Below, piece by piece: positions 50,201 to 58,403 of a DNA stretch of 64,000 bases. Made by a program: the position numbers and the translations under genes. The DNA is taken from positions 15,379-79,378 of the forward strand of contig NZ_JBEFDG010000010.1 in the NCBI RefSeq assembly GCF_040137905.1, in the 5' to 3' direction. How positions within the stretch are numbered: the first letter of the stretch is position 1; every line of letters begins with the position of its first letter. The notes under the pieces were generated by a model. That model did no database searches. It saw only the letters and a list, made by a program, of their open reading frames with translations, and was not told where the DNA came from. This stretch comes from Corticimicrobacter sp040137905. GTDB taxonomy: Bacteria; Pseudomonadota; Gammaproteobacteria; Burkholderiales; Burkholderiaceae_B.

Positions 50201-51074
50201 GCCCGGTGCGGGCCAGCATGTCGCGGCTGCGCATCAGCGCCGTGATATCGTAGCGGATCGAGACATACTTGGCCGGTTTGCCGTCAGGCCCCGGCATCGA
50301 GGCAATCACGCTATCGAGCCAGTACAGTGATCCGTCCTTGGCACGGTTGCAGATCTCGCCATGCCAGATGCCGCCCAGACCGATCGTCTCCCACAGATCG
50401 CGCCAGAAAGCCGCGTCATGCTGGCCGGAATTGAACATGCGGTGATTGCGTCCCAGCAATTCGTCGGCACGATAGCCGCTGACCTGCACAAAGCGCTCGT
50501 TGACACGGGTAATGCGCCCCTGCAGGTCGGTTTCCGTCACGATGGCATGACGGTCCAGGATATCCAGCACTGTCTGGCGATCACGCAGCGCCAGCAACGT
50601 CATGCGACGCTCGTTGCGCTGCTGGTCGATATCGATCTGTACAACCAGGTATCCCAGGAAACGACGCCGGGACAGGTTGTACAGCGGATGCAGCTCGACG
50701 ATCATGCAGCGCACCTCGCCGCGCTTGCTCCTGAACATGACATCCCGGCGCAATTCGCGACGGGCCTTCAGGGCATCACCGACAATCTGCCGTGCGGCTT
50801 CATCCTCGACACTGGCAAACAACAATGCCTGCCAGGAGCGCCGGAGCAGATCCCGCTCGACATACCCCGTCAACTGGACATAGGCATCATTGCACCAATG
50901 GATGCAGCCATCGGCATCGAGAAGGCAGGCGGCATCGCTGCGCAGGCGCAGCATGCCCACCATATGCACCAGGCTGCGCCGCGCCCTTTCGTCAGACCAG
51001 CGCCAGCCACACCAGCCGCACAGCACCAGCAGTGCCAATATGCCACATGACCAGAGCAGGGCAGGAATCAGCAT
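47250..51074 (-). CDS. Large hybrid sensor histidine kinase (TM - 4 PAS - HisKA - HATPase - REC - REC - HPt)
   Basis: This 1274-residue protein has one N-terminal membrane helix (3-24) and no periplasmic domain, then four PAS-type domains (about 38-160, 170-285, 290-400, 412-530). HisKA follows with phospho-acceptor His549 in N-M-S-H-E-I-R-T-P-M, then an ATPase domain (about 650-770). A first receiver fold (about 790-905) appears to lack its Asp, an intact receiver carries Asp967 in L-M-D-M-Q-M-P, and an HPt domain carries His1117 in I-H-P-L-K-S-T. The PAS domains suggest sensing of a cytoplasmic or redox signal. It is the last gene of an operon with a response regulator and an Aer-like receptor. 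No output domain is present; the likely target is the small regulator. Confidence 0.93.
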   Translation of the reverse strand: MLIPALLWSCGILALLVLCGWCGWRWSDERARRSLVHMVGMLRLRSDAACLLDADGCIHWCNDAYVQLTGYVERDLLRRSWQALLFASVEDEAARQIVGDALKARRELRRDVMFRSKRGEVRCMIVELHPLYNLSRRRFLGYLVVQIDIDQQRNERRMTLLALRDRQTVLDILDRHAIVTETDLQGRITRVNERFVQVSGYRADELLGRNHRMFNSGQHDAAFWRDLWETIGLGGIWHGEICNRAKDGSLYWLDSVIASMPGPDGKPAKYVSIRYDITALMRSRDMLARTGRIAGIGGWYCNLDTRTLYFTEAASEILALPGEQLRVEALPVALPSEMWQAFRERVRHTMATGEAFSQEIRIRQADGIALWMRVSCEVEYLNGRAHRLVGAVQDVSAQVEARLRIETSERILRSAIDALDEAFALYDAQERLMLCNDKYLDLLGERRHEVRIGMPIERILRLSIDAGSYLAARADPDGWYASQLAMWRQPSHQQRLQLSNGRWIKRVVAATSDGMRVMFCIDITDLQQALVNADSASRSKSQFLANMSHEIRTPMNAIMGLLQLIETTGVRPEQSDLLRKTEGAARSLLEILNDILDFSKVEAGKMKLDPEPFALDELLSDVSTILSGTLGEKKLELIYDIDPAIPAVLIGDALRLKQVLINLGGNAIKFTARGEVRLALRLVSQDDSGARLECRVLDTGIGISKEALRHIFTGFSQAEASISRRFGGTGLGLAISHRLVELMGGELRVDSEPGKGSCFFFEIVLQPGRDRQVHLCGVCHDTRGAQALLLEPHPVSRAMLSRLLEQQGGWQVVACSDAMRAGEVLDTLHDWPAVALVSAEAPGHELLIERLRHGPDPDCPPAIVLATSHPRPPQAGMPVLCKPLTFSMLCAALRGRAPDMPPTSSEHAVRRLEGVRLLLVEDNDINQEVATRLLEREGARVRVAANGQQGLQALDAEPDGYDLVLMDMQMPVMDGLQATYAIRRDGRHAGLPIVAMTANAMQSDRDACMAAGMDAHIGKPFHLEDLVAVIQRHLRDGSRFEGMETVREVRRHQPAAPLQEGPAMVLDASLALARLGQDKVLYCRLLEDFRPAAKRLLEAARTALEVVDARALRSAIHPLKSTAAATGADRLAAACAMLEREVVAGGMDADAPRQSLPAHWHDAVAGLEQMLVEALEAHACWLEQQTLPVVGTPETGSPPASGDELAACLAALADALASSDMTAFDLFDDLMARHADALGDSAVALSEAMADFNTDVALRVVRREQERCGPSSAS

Positions 51075-51077
51075 CGG

Positions 51078-51458
51078 CTATCCTGGTATCAACTGCGCCA
51101 ACTCGGTCGCCAGCACATCCAGCGCCAGAGGTTTCTCGATGAAGCCGTTGGCACCCATCTCCATGAAATGATGACGGGTTTCCTCGGTCACATAGCCGGA
51201 AATCATCAGCACCGGCAGACGTTTTCCACCCGCCGTGCGTTCGCGTGCACGCAACGCCCGCAGCGTGGCATCGCCACAAGGATGCGGCATGTTGACATCC
51301 AGCAGCATCACATCGAAAGACTGCTCGACCAGCAGGCGCAACGCCTTGTCGCCATCGCTTGCCAACGCCCCGGCATGCCCCAGTTCCTTCAGCAACCTGG
51401 CTGCAATCCGCAGGTTGAGCACATCATCATCGACCACCAGGATACGCAGTGCCCTCAT
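51078..51458 (-). CDS. Single-domain response regulator (CheY-like)
   Basis: This is a 126-residue receiver-only protein. The acidic pair is in V-V-D-D-D near residue 10, the phosphorylation Asp in M-L-L-D-V-N-M-P near 57, and the Lys in F-I-E-K-P-L near 107. There is no DNA-binding or enzyme domain. It overlaps the upstream Aer-like gene by four bases and sits three bases before the hybrid kinase gene, so it is very likely the kinase's phosphorelay partner. Output may be by protein contact, for example on the flagellar motor or the receptor. Confidence 0.92.
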   Translation of the reverse strand: MRALRILVVDDDVLNLRIAARLLKELGHAGALASDGDKALRLLVEQSFDVMLLDVNMPHPCGDATLRALRARERTAGGKRLPVLMISGYVTEETRHHFMEMGANGFIEKPLALDVLATELAQLIPG

Positions 51459-53428
51459 TCCAGACCGGCGGCACTGCGGATGGCCTGGGTCAGCGTCTGG
51501 CCAGCCCGGTGCAACGGACGATTGGTCGCAAGTGCCTGCTCGGCCTCGTCCATCTGCCTGCGGTTGATCAGGTCAGCCACAGCGCCCACCTCGGTATGGA
51601 AATTACGATGCGCGCTGACCAGTGTCGCAAAGGCCGGCTCACCTTCGAACTGCTGGCGTCCGGGTCCGAGCAACCATGCGCCCAGCGCGCAGCAGTCATC
51701 GCGCCCGGCACGCTGATCAACGGTCAGTTTGCGATTGATCGCATTGCGCAGTGTCACCCGCCATTGCTGATGGCTGGCGATGGCCTGCTCGAAATCGATA
51801 TGACCGGCATCGTCGATCACATCGCCACGCTGCTGGCGGCGCAGCTCGACGGCATCGGTCTCGGCCAGCGTGGTATCCCTTTCGGTCAGGCGGAATACGC
51901 GGATGGTGTTGTGGACCAATGCCACCTGGCGGTTGAGCGAGTTGGCAGATGAGGCCAGATCCTCGACCATCGCGGCATTCTGCTGGGTGATCGAATCCAG
52001 CCCGGAGATGGCATCATTGATCTGGCCCACACCTGCCGACTGTTCCTGCGAGGCATGGCTGATCTGTTCGAGAACCGCACTGACTTCGCCGACTGCACCA
52101 GTCACCTCGCCCATCCGCGCCAGGGCATCGGCGGCACGCTGGCCCCCTGCCATGACTCGCTGGCCGGACTCTTCGATCAGGCTGCGCACTTCCTTCGCTG
52201 CGCCGGCCGTACGCTGGGCCAGTGCCCGCACTTCGGCTGCCACCACGGCAAAGCCACGCCCCTGCTCGCCAGCGCGTGCCGCTTCGACAGCCGCATTCAA
52301 GGCCAGGATGTTGGTCTGGAACGCCACGCCCTCGATCACATGGATGATGTCCTGGATGCGCTGCGAAGAGTCTTCGATTTCCTGCATGGTGCTCGCGACG
52401 CTCTGCACGGCCCCATTGCCCCGCTCCACGGCCAGGGCAGTCAGGCGGGCACGCTCGGCACCCTGCTGAGCCAGTTGCGTGGTCTGCTGGATGGTGCTGT
52501 AGATCTGCGCCATCGTCGCGGCTGTTTCTTCGAGATTGCTGGCCTGCGTCTCGGTACGCGCCATCATGTCCTTGTTGCCGTTGGCGATCTCCTGGGTCCC
52601 CCCCAGCAGATTGGCCACTTCATGGCGGACATCGCGCACCACCGTGCGTACCGATACGTTCAACTGTGCCAGCGCCAGTTGCAACTGGGCGACTTCGCCC
52701 TTGCCCGTGACCTGGACAAAACGCGACAGGTCGCCACCCGCCATCAGGTTGGCTGTCGCGACAACCTGCCTCAGCGGCCCCAGCATCAGATGCATCATCA
52801 GCAAGGCTGCACACACTGCCCCCAGGACCGCGACGGCTGCCACCCCCCACACCGGCGCACTTGCCAATACCGCCACCAGCGGCATGACGGCCGCCAGCAG
52901 GGACAGCGCAACGATCTGCCCGCGCATGCCAGGCCTGAGCCAACGCCCCAGGCGTCCAAGCAGCGTGCAGCGCACCACTTCGCCACGCAGCAGGCCGTGC
53001 ACCCGCCGTCCTTCCGAGGCTTCCTGGCGCATCATGGCATAGAGACTGTCCGCCGCTGCAATCTCGTCATCGGCTGCGCGCGTACGCACCGACAGGAAAC
53101 CGACAGTGCGCTCACCATCACGGACGGGGGTCACATTGGCCCTGACCCAATAGTAGTCGCCGTTCTTGCGACGATTCTTGACCAGTGCCGTCCAGGGCAG
53201 ACCTGCCTGGATGGTTTCCCACATATCCCTGAAGGCTTCCTCGGGCATGTCGGGATGGCGCACGATATTGTGTGCCTGCCCCAGCAGCTCCGACGAATTG
53301 AAGCCGCTGACAGCGATGAAATTGGAATTGCAGTAGGTAATGCGTCCTTTCAGATCCGTGATCGAGATCAACGTCTGATCGGCGGGAAAGGCATAGGCGT
53401 TTTGGGTAACCGGCAGGTTATTACGCAT
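51455..53428 (-). CDS. Aer-like energy-taxis chemoreceptor with PAS and C-terminal CZB domain
   Basis: This is a 657-residue receptor. An Aer-type PAS domain (about 15-115) has L-K-G-R-I-T-Y-C-N-S-N-F and H-N-I-V-R-H-P-D-M-P, the FAD-binding form. Two membrane helices (about 168-212) without a periplasmic domain follow, then HAMP and the signalling hairpin with I-A/V-F-Q-T-N-I-L-A-L-N-A-A-V-E-A-A-R. A C-terminal chemoreceptor zinc-binding (CZB) domain (about 555-640) has H-Q-Q-W, C-A-L-G-A-W-L and H-R-N-F-H. CZB domains bind zinc through three His and one Cys and respond to oxidants. A PAS redox sensor and a CZB domain in one receptor gives two ways to read oxidative state. It is the first gene of the operon. 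Confidence 0.93.
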   Translation of the reverse strand: MRNNLPVTQNAYAFPADQTLISITDLKGRITYCNSNFIAVSGFNSSELLGQAHNIVRHPDMPEEAFRDMWETIQAGLPWTALVKNRRKNGDYYWVRANVTPVRDGERTVGFLSVRTRAADDEIAAADSLYAMMRQEASEGRRVHGLLRGEVVRCTLLGRLGRWLRPGMRGQIVALSLLAAVMPLVAVLASAPVWGVAAVAVLGAVCAALLMMHLMLGPLRQVVATANLMAGGDLSRFVQVTGKGEVAQLQLALAQLNVSVRTVVRDVRHEVANLLGGTQEIANGNKDMMARTETQASNLEETAATMAQIYSTIQQTTQLAQQGAERARLTALAVERGNGAVQSVASTMQEIEDSSQRIQDIIHVIEGVAFQTNILALNAAVEAARAGEQGRGFAVVAAEVRALAQRTAGAAKEVRSLIEESGQRVMAGGQRAADALARMGEVTGAVGEVSAVLEQISHASQEQSAGVGQINDAISGLDSITQQNAAMVEDLASSANSLNRQVALVHNTIRVFRLTERDTTLAETDAVELRRQQRGDVIDDAGHIDFEQAIASHQQWRVTLRNAINRKLTVDQRAGRDDCCALGAWLLGPGRQQFEGEPAFATLVSAHRNFHTEVGAVADLINRRQMDEAEQALATNRPLHRAGQTLTQAIRSAAGLE

Positions 53429-53534
53429 TATTTAAAATCCCGTCGCGTTGTGAAACGAAATTCTAATTCAAGCTCACTTTACCAGCCAGCGATATTAGAG
53501 TGTCGGTTTATCGCATCAAACGGATTGATCTAAA

Positions 53535-54152
53535 TCATATTTTCGCAATGCCCAGCAACACACCAAAGCCAACCAGCAAGGCACCAAACCCCCGATCGAT
53601 CCAGTGGCGCAAAGCCAGGAGTTTCAGCCTCACCTGCCCCGCAGAAAAACACAGTGCCACCAGGCTGAACCAGACGATATGCGCCAGCGAAACAAACACA
53701 CCATAACCAATCTGCACAGCGAGCGGCGTCTGCGATCCCACCACCTGCATGAACAGGCTGACAATGAAGATCGTGGTCTTGGGATTGAGTGCGTTGGTCA
53801 GGAAACCGACCCGCAGCGCCATGAGATCTGAAAACGCCACGACCGGCTGCGCGATATCCTGCTGCTGAACGGTCGGGCGACTGCGCAGCATTTTCACCCC
53901 CAGCCAGACCAGCCAGGCCGCCCCCACCAGTTTGACCACGCCAAACAGCCATGGCGACTGCCGGATCAACAGGCCCACACCCAGCAGCGTGTAGGCCACA
54001 TGCACCAGCACACCCAGCCCGATGCCCAGCGCTGTCAGCACGCCGGCACGCCGCGACAGCACCAGGCTGTTGCGCGTCACCATCGCAAAATCCGGCCCCG
54101 GACTCATCACCGCCAATATCGTGATGGTGACAACAGCAAGCAGTTCCGTCAT
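53535..54152 (-). CDS. LysE/RhtB-family amino-acid exporter
   Basis: This 205-residue inner-membrane protein has about six helices. It carries M-S-P-G-P-D-F-A-M-V near the start and F-L-T-N-A-L-N-P-K-T-T-I-F near the middle, both signatures of the RhtB branch that exports homoserine, threonine or related amino acids. A LysR gene lies divergently 66 bases away and probably controls it. The exported compound is unknown. Confidence 0.9.
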   Translation of the reverse strand: MTELLAVVTITILAVMSPGPDFAMVTRNSLVLSRRAGVLTALGIGLGVLVHVAYTLLGVGLLIRQSPWLFGVVKLVGAAWLVWLGVKMLRSRPTVQQQDIAQPVVAFSDLMALRVGFLTNALNPKTTIFIVSLFMQVVGSQTPLAVQIGYGVFVSLAHIVWFSLVALCFSAGQVRLKLLALRHWIDRGFGALLVGFGVLLGIAKI

Positions 54153-54218
54153 GATTCATTCCAGCACAAATGGGTATAGAGCCGCGATCCTAAGCCATTG
54201 CTTACTGAATGAAAAACG

Positions 54219-55157
54219 ATGATTGCTGACCAATATAGTGAGCCAGACTCACAGAATTCTCGACACAGTCTGCCGCCGCTGGGTGCCCTGCGCTGTTTCG
54301 AGGCAGCCGCACGTCTCGAGAATTTCAGCCGGGCCGCCGATGAGTTGCACCTCACGCACGGAGCCATCAGCCGGGCAGTGCGTCAGGTGGAGGTACATCT
54401 GGGACTGCCCCTTTTTGAACGTCGCCAGCGCCGAGTCTTCCTCAATGATGCCGGCAGGCTGCTGTTTCATGCGGTGCGCGATGGCCTGGAAACGATCCGA
54501 CAGGCAGCCGACTCCCTGCGTACGCCCCATCACCCTACCCGCCGATGGGTGCTGTCCTGTGAGCCCACGCTGCTGATGCGCTGGCTGATTCCCCGCTGGC
54601 CGGCGTTCCAGGCCCGGCACCCCGACCTGCAGATTCACCTGAGCGCAGGGGGCGGCACGTTTGCCTTTGATGACGGTATTGACCTGGCGATCCGTCGCGA
54701 CGATTTTCCCTGGCCTGCCGGTACACATGCCGACCCGCTCTTTGCAGAACGGGTCGGCCCGGTCTGCCGTCCCGATCAACTTGCCGCCTGGTTTTCCGGC
54801 ACGGGAACCCAGGCACTGCGGGCAGATGCGCCCAGGCTGCATACACATACGCGCCCGCAAGCCTGGCGCGAATGGGCCAGGCACGCAGGACAGCGTCTCC
54901 GCCCTGCCAGGCAGCCGACAGCAGGACACCCCCAATGGTTCGAGCATTTCTATTTCAGCCTGCAGGCAGCCATCGCCGGTCTGGGCGTCGCCATTGCGCC
55001 ATGGCATCTGGCCTGCGACGACCTTGCCAGTGGCGTCCTGTCGGCCCCGCTGGGCTTTGTGGAAGATGGCTCGCACTACTGGCTGCTGTCTCCCGGCCCC
55101 CCTGCCGTCGGAACGGTGCCACAACAATTGCTGGCATGGCTGCGGGAAGTCGCCTGA
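54219..55157 (+). CDS. LysR-family transcriptional regulator (GcvA-like)
   Basis: This 312-residue LysR protein has a winged helix at about 15-75 (F-E-A-A-A-R-L-E-N-F-S-R-A-A-D-E-L-H-L-T) and a GcvA-type effector domain with D-L-A-I-R-R-D-D-F near 155. It is divergent from one LysE-type exporter and 116 bases upstream of a second one on its own strand, so it may regulate both. The start is the ATG at 54219; the frame's first residues (M-I-A-D-Q-Y) are weakly supported. The ligand is unknown, likely an amino acid. Confidence 0.9.
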   Translation: MIADQYSEPDSQNSRHSLPPLGALRCFEAAARLENFSRAADELHLTHGAISRAVRQVEVHLGLPLFERRQRRVFLNDAGRLLFHAVRDGLETIRQAADSLRTPHHPTRRWVLSCEPTLLMRWLIPRWPAFQARHPDLQIHLSAGGGTFAFDDGIDLAIRRDDFPWPAGTHADPLFAERVGPVCRPDQLAAWFSGTGTQALRADAPRLHTHTRPQAWREWARHAGQRLRPARQPTAGHPQWFEHFYFSLQAAIAGLGVAIAPWHLACDDLASGVLSAPLGFVEDGSHYWLLSPGPPAVGTVPQQLLAWLREVA

Positions 55158-55273
55158 ACTGCAACAAAAAAGATAAGATGTCACGGCAGTGATCTATCTC
55201 TCTGCCGCGCATCCAGTACCAGGCAAAAAGTATCCAGCCTGCCCCCGACTTCATCTACAAGCAGCCCGATATC

Positions 55274-55906
55274 GTGCCCGAAGCCTCCAGCCTGATCGCC
55301 TTCGCACTCGTGTCCCTCGGCATGGTGCTCACCCCCGGCCCCAACATGATCTACCTGATCTCGCGTTCACTCTGCCAGGGGCGACGCGCCGGTCTGATTT
55401 CGCTGGGCGGCGTCGCCCTCGGCTTTGTGTTCTATATGCTGTGCGCAGCCTTCGGCATTACCGCACTGGTCATGGCTGTTCCATACGCCTACGACGCCTT
55501 GCGCATCGGCGGTGCACTTTACCTGCTCTATCTTGCCTGGCAGGCCGTGAAACCCGGTGGCCGCTCCCCCTTCCAGGTACGCGATCTACCTCATGACAGC
55601 CCGCGCAAGCTGTTCCTGATGGGATTCGTCACCAACCTGCTCAATCCCAAGATTGCCATCATGTACCTGTCATTGCTGCCACAGTTCATCGCGCCGGATC
55701 ACGGCAGCGTACTGGCGCAGTCACTGATGCTCGGTTTCGTCCAGATCCTGGTCAGTGTCAGCGTCAATGCCCTGATCGCCATCATGGCCGGCAGCATTGC
55801 CGTCTTCCTGGGCGGCCGTCCGCTCTGGCAGGTCATCCAGCGCTGGCTGATGGGTACCGTGCTGACCGGACTCGCGGTACGGATGTTCCTGGAAGGACGG
55901 CGCTAG
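55274..55906 (+). CDS. LysE-family translocator
   Basis: This 210-residue membrane protein has about six helices, with M-V-L-T-P-G-P-N-M-I-Y near the start and F-V-T-N-L-L-N-P-K-I-A-I-M-Y-L-S in the middle. It is of the LysE/RhtB family but clearly different from the exporter gene 1 kb upstream. The start is a GTG at 55274; no better ATG exists before the first helix. It may be paired with the upstream LysR gene. The substrate is unknown. Confidence 0.88.
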   Translation: MPEASSLIAFALVSLGMVLTPGPNMIYLISRSLCQGRRAGLISLGGVALGFVFYMLCAAFGITALVMAVPYAYDALRIGGALYLLYLAWQAVKPGGRSPFQVRDLPHDSPRKLFLMGFVTNLLNPKIAIMYLSLLPQFIAPDHGSVLAQSLMLGFVQILVSVSVNALIAIMAGSIAVFLGGRPLWQVIQRWLMGTVLTGLAVRMFLEGRR

Positions 55907-55951
55907 GCCGATACACCCGGCAGGGCGAATCGGCCTCCTGGCCGGCTTGGC

Positions 55952-56803
55952 TCAGCGTGCTGCCAGCGCCTGTGCCACAGCCTGCTGCAGTGAGGTGGTC
56001 GGACGGCCGATCAGCCGGGACAGCGTCTTGTCCTCCGAGAACAGGGCTCCCCTGGATGCTCCGACGTCCCACGAGGCAATGGCAGTTGCCAGGCCTTCCG
56101 GCAAGCCGAAACCCACCAGCGCCTTGGCATACTCGGCTTCCGGCAAGTCCTGGTAGACCACCTGCTTGCCACTCTGGCGGCTCACTTCTGCAGCCAGGTC
56201 CTTCAGCGTCCAGGCATGATCGCCTGCCAGTTCATAGGTCGCTCCCTCGTGTCCCGTACCGGTCAGGGCTGCGACGGCCGCCTCCGCAAAATCCTCGCGC
56301 GTGGCCGAGGCAATACGCCCCTCGCCGGCGCTGCCGATCAGGGCACCATGTGCCAGTGCCGCGTCGAGTGCGCCGAGATAGTTTTCCGTGTACCAGCCAT
56401 TGCGCAGAATGGTGTACGGCACCCCCGCAGACTTGAGCTCGGCCTCGGTGGCGCGATGCTCGTCCGCAAGACTCAGCGGAGAATGATCCGCCCCCAGCAG
56501 GCTAGTATAGACGATACGCTTGACGCCGGCCTGCCGGGCCGCCGCGATGACATTGGCATGCTGGACGGCACGCTGCCCCACTTCGCTGGAAGAAATCAGC
56601 AATAGCGTGTCGACACCCGCCAGGGCTGGCACCAGCGTTGCAGGCTTGGCATAGTCGGCAGCGCGTGCCGGCACACCCAGCGACTGCACTTTCTCGGGAC
56701 TGCGCACCAGCACCACGATCTGGTCGGCAGGCACCTTCTGCTTGAGTTTTTCGATCACGATGCGACCGAGTTGGCCCGATGCACCCGTTACAGCAATAGT
56801 CAT
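55952..56803 (-). CDS. qorB: NAD(P)H:quinone oxidoreductase, NmrA-type (QorB/YtfG)
   Basis: This is a 283-residue atypical short-chain dehydrogenase. The dinucleotide motif is M-T-I-A-V-T-G-A-S-G-Q-L-G, followed by V-L-V-R-S-P-E-K-V and Y-T-I-L-R-N-G-W-Y-T-E-N-Y. The length and the divergent HxlR gene match E. coli ytfG/ytfH, where YtfG (QOR2) reduces quinones using NADPH. The expected job is detoxifying electrophilic quinones. The start at 56803 sits directly on the Rossmann motif; the frame runs ten codons further without support. A TACT-N7-AGTA site lies 55 bases upstream. Confidence 0.9.
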   Translation of the reverse strand: MTIAVTGASGQLGRIVIEKLKQKVPADQIVVLVRSPEKVQSLGVPARAADYAKPATLVPALAGVDTLLLISSSEVGQRAVQHANVIAAARQAGVKRIVYTSLLGADHSPLSLADEHRATEAELKSAGVPYTILRNGWYTENYLGALDAALAHGALIGSAGEGRIASATREDFAEAAVAALTGTGHEGATYELAGDHAWTLKDLAAEVSRQSGKQVVYQDLPEAEYAKALVGFGLPEGLATAIASWDVGASRGALFSEDKTLSRLIGRPTTSLQQAVAQALAAR

Positions 56804-56857
56804 GAGAATCTCCTTGGTTGAACGAAAAAGCAAACTTCCACTCGACTATAGACCCAA

Positions 56858-56872
56858 TACTGACTTATAGTA
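56858..56872. promoter_or_regulatory. HxlR (YodB-type) operator between qorB and ytfH
   Basis: TACT-GACTTAT-AGTA fits the TACT-N7-AGTA box known for quinone-sensing HxlR/DUF24 repressors such as YodB. It lies midway between the two start codons. The same TACTGAC...AGTA form recurs at 58279. Confidence 0.65.
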
Positions 56873-56908
56873 AGTACATACATAAATGTAAGCATATAGA
56901 TATTGGAT

Positions 56909-57361
56909 ATGACGACCTCCCCTATCCTGCATGCATCAACCCAACCCGCAGTCGTTGCAGAGCCCACCTCGCTTTCCGAAAAACTGCTGCGCGGCGATGT
57001 GATGGCGACGGCCTGCCCATCCCGCGAGATCCTGACCCACCTCACCAGCCGCTGGGGCGTACTCGTCCTGCTGGCGCTGCTGGGTGGTACGCAACGCTTC
57101 AGCCAATTGCGACGCAACATCGGCGGCGTCAGTGAGCGCATGCTGGCCCAGACGCTGCAACTGCTCGAGAAAGACAGGATGCTGGAGCGACATGCCCACA
57201 AGGTCGTGCCACCCCACGTCGATTACACACTGACACCGCTGGGCCACGAGGCCGCCATCCGCGTCAGGGAACTGGCCGACTGGATTGAATTGAATCTCCC
57301 TGCGCTGACGGACGGCGCACAGCCGAACGGACCCGGCGAACTGCCACAACCCGCCCCCTGA
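56909..57361 (+). CDS. ytfH: HxlR-family transcriptional regulator (YtfH/YodB-like)
   Basis: This is a 150-residue winged-helix protein. Its HxlR core (about 35-125) has L-T-S-R-W-G-V-L-V-L-L-A-L-L-G-G, R-F-S-Q-L-R-R-N-I-G-G-V-S-E-R-M-L and the wing D-Y-T-L-T-P-L-G. A Cys at residue 36, in the sequence T-A-C-P-S-R-E-I-L, is in the place used by YodB and QorR to sense quinones or oxidants by thiol modification. It is divergent from qorB and 22 bases upstream of a SnoaL-like gene. The ATG at 56909 is preferred over a TTG two codons earlier. Confidence 0.88.
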   Translation: MTTSPILHASTQPAVVAEPTSLSEKLLRGDVMATACPSREILTHLTSRWGVLVLLALLGGTQRFSQLRRNIGGVSERMLAQTLQLLEKDRMLERHAHKVVPPHVDYTLTPLGHEAAIRVRELADWIELNLPALTDGAQPNGPGELPQPAP

Positions 57362-57383
57362 TACAGACAGACAAGGCATTTCC

Positions 57384-57800
57384 ATGAACACCCATACCGC
57401 TATCACCCAGGCTTTCTATCACGCCTTCAACAATAATGATGCCTCAGCCTTCGACCGTATCCTGGCCGCCAGCTGGGTCAACCATCCCGCCGACCCCGGC
57501 CAGCCCAATACACCAGCAGGCTTCAAGCGCGCCGTCGAACTGACTCATGCGGCATTCGAGCGCTTCCACATCGACATCGAGGCCGTCGTGGCCGAGCACG
57601 ATCTGGTCGTCTGCCGGATCACCATGCGCGGGCGTCACGTCGCCGACTTCGACACCTGGAAAGCGTCCGGCCGCGAGGTGTGCTTCAGCGGCATGGACAT
57701 GCATCGCATCGACGCCGGAAAAATCCAGGAAACCTGGCATTTCGAGAACTTCGACGGACTGAAGGCAACGTCCCAGACCGGGCAGGTGGAGCCCCTCTAG
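57384..57800 (+). CDS. SnoaL-like (ester cyclase / NTF2-fold) protein
   Basis: This is a 138-residue cone-shaped NTF2-fold protein of the SnoaL/ester-cyclase group. It has W-V-N-H-P-A-D-P-G near residue 33 and R-I-T-M-R-G-R-H near 75. The end reads I-D-A-G-K-I-Q-E-T-W-H-F-E-N-F-D-G, all normal for the family. Such proteins range from polyketide cyclases to small-molecule isomerases; most genomic copies have no known substrate. AAGG lies upstream of the ATG. It forms an operon with the ytfH-like regulator, so it may help remove reactive compounds. Its end overlaps the convergent gene by four bases. Confidence 0.82.
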   Translation: MNTHTAITQAFYHAFNNNDASAFDRILAASWVNHPADPGQPNTPAGFKRAVELTHAAFERFHIDIEAVVAEHDLVVCRITMRGRHVADFDTWKASGREVCFSGMDMHRIDAGKIQETWHFENFDGLKATSQTGQVEPL

Positions 57801-58189
57801 ATCATGGCAGCCCGCACCTGCGCACTATCGACATACTGTTCCATGCTGACGATCTGCCCGTCCCGCAGTTGATAGAGGTGAGCAAAGCTCGCTGTCATAT
57901 GCTTGCCGGTCAACCGATAGGTACCTGAATACATCCCGAACGCAGCCACCCGCTCACCCTCGGCGAGATAGGTATGCACCTTTGCCTGGTAGCCGTCCCA
58001 CTCCGTGGCCAACCGGTGAAAGACATTGCCGACGATCGCCTCCGGTCCGACATACGTCCCTGCATAGGGAAAACCAGCCGCCTCTGTCCAGGTTGCGTCC
58101 GGTGCCAATACTGCGAGCAGATTCCTGCCGTTTTCCTCGGATGTACCTTCGTAGGTAGCGCGAACGATATCCAGATTGCTGTGTGCCAT
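57797..58189 (-). CDS. NTF2-like / SnoaL-type small protein
   Basis: This is a 130-residue NTF2-fold protein with T-W-T-E-A-A-G-F-P-Y-A-G-T-Y-V-G-P in the centre and the hallmark strand Y-Q-L-R-D-G-Q-I-V-S-M-E-Q-Y near the end. It has no signal peptide. A TACT-N7-AGTA site like that of qorB lies 90 bases upstream, which suggests it shares control by the HxlR protein. The ATG at 58189 has GGGA upstream; the frame continues 12 codons further without a good site. The substrate is unknown. Confidence 0.82.
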   Translation of the reverse strand: MAHSNLDIVRATYEGTSEENGRNLLAVLAPDATWTEAAGFPYAGTYVGPEAIVGNVFHRLATEWDGYQAKVHTYLAEGERVAAFGMYSGTYRLTGKHMTASFAHLYQLRDGQIVSMEQYVDSAQVRAAMI

Positions 58190-58278
58190 GATGCCGTGTC
58201 CCTGTGAGTGAATGCATTGATGCACAATGCGATGCTCTGTATCTTAGGCATACATCATTGACATATAAATACCACCCA

Positions 58279-58293
58279 TACTGACAAACAGTA
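58279..58293. promoter_or_regulatory. Second HxlR-type operator, upstream of the NTF2-like gene
   Basis: TACT-GACAAAC-AGTA lies inside the longer perfect repeat ATACTG-ACAAA-CAGTAT. It matches the qorB/ytfH site in the TACTGAC and AGTA parts. It lies 90 bases from the NTF2-like start and 111 from the alkylation-repair start, so it may affect either. Confidence 0.6.
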
Positions 58294-58403
58294 TTCAAAA
58301 AGAAAACAATCAGACCAATACCCGGATCGCCTACACTGCACATACCCCTGACACGTCAAGCCAGACAAATCAGCCACCAACCTGCCCCTCCAAGGACCGC
58401 AGC

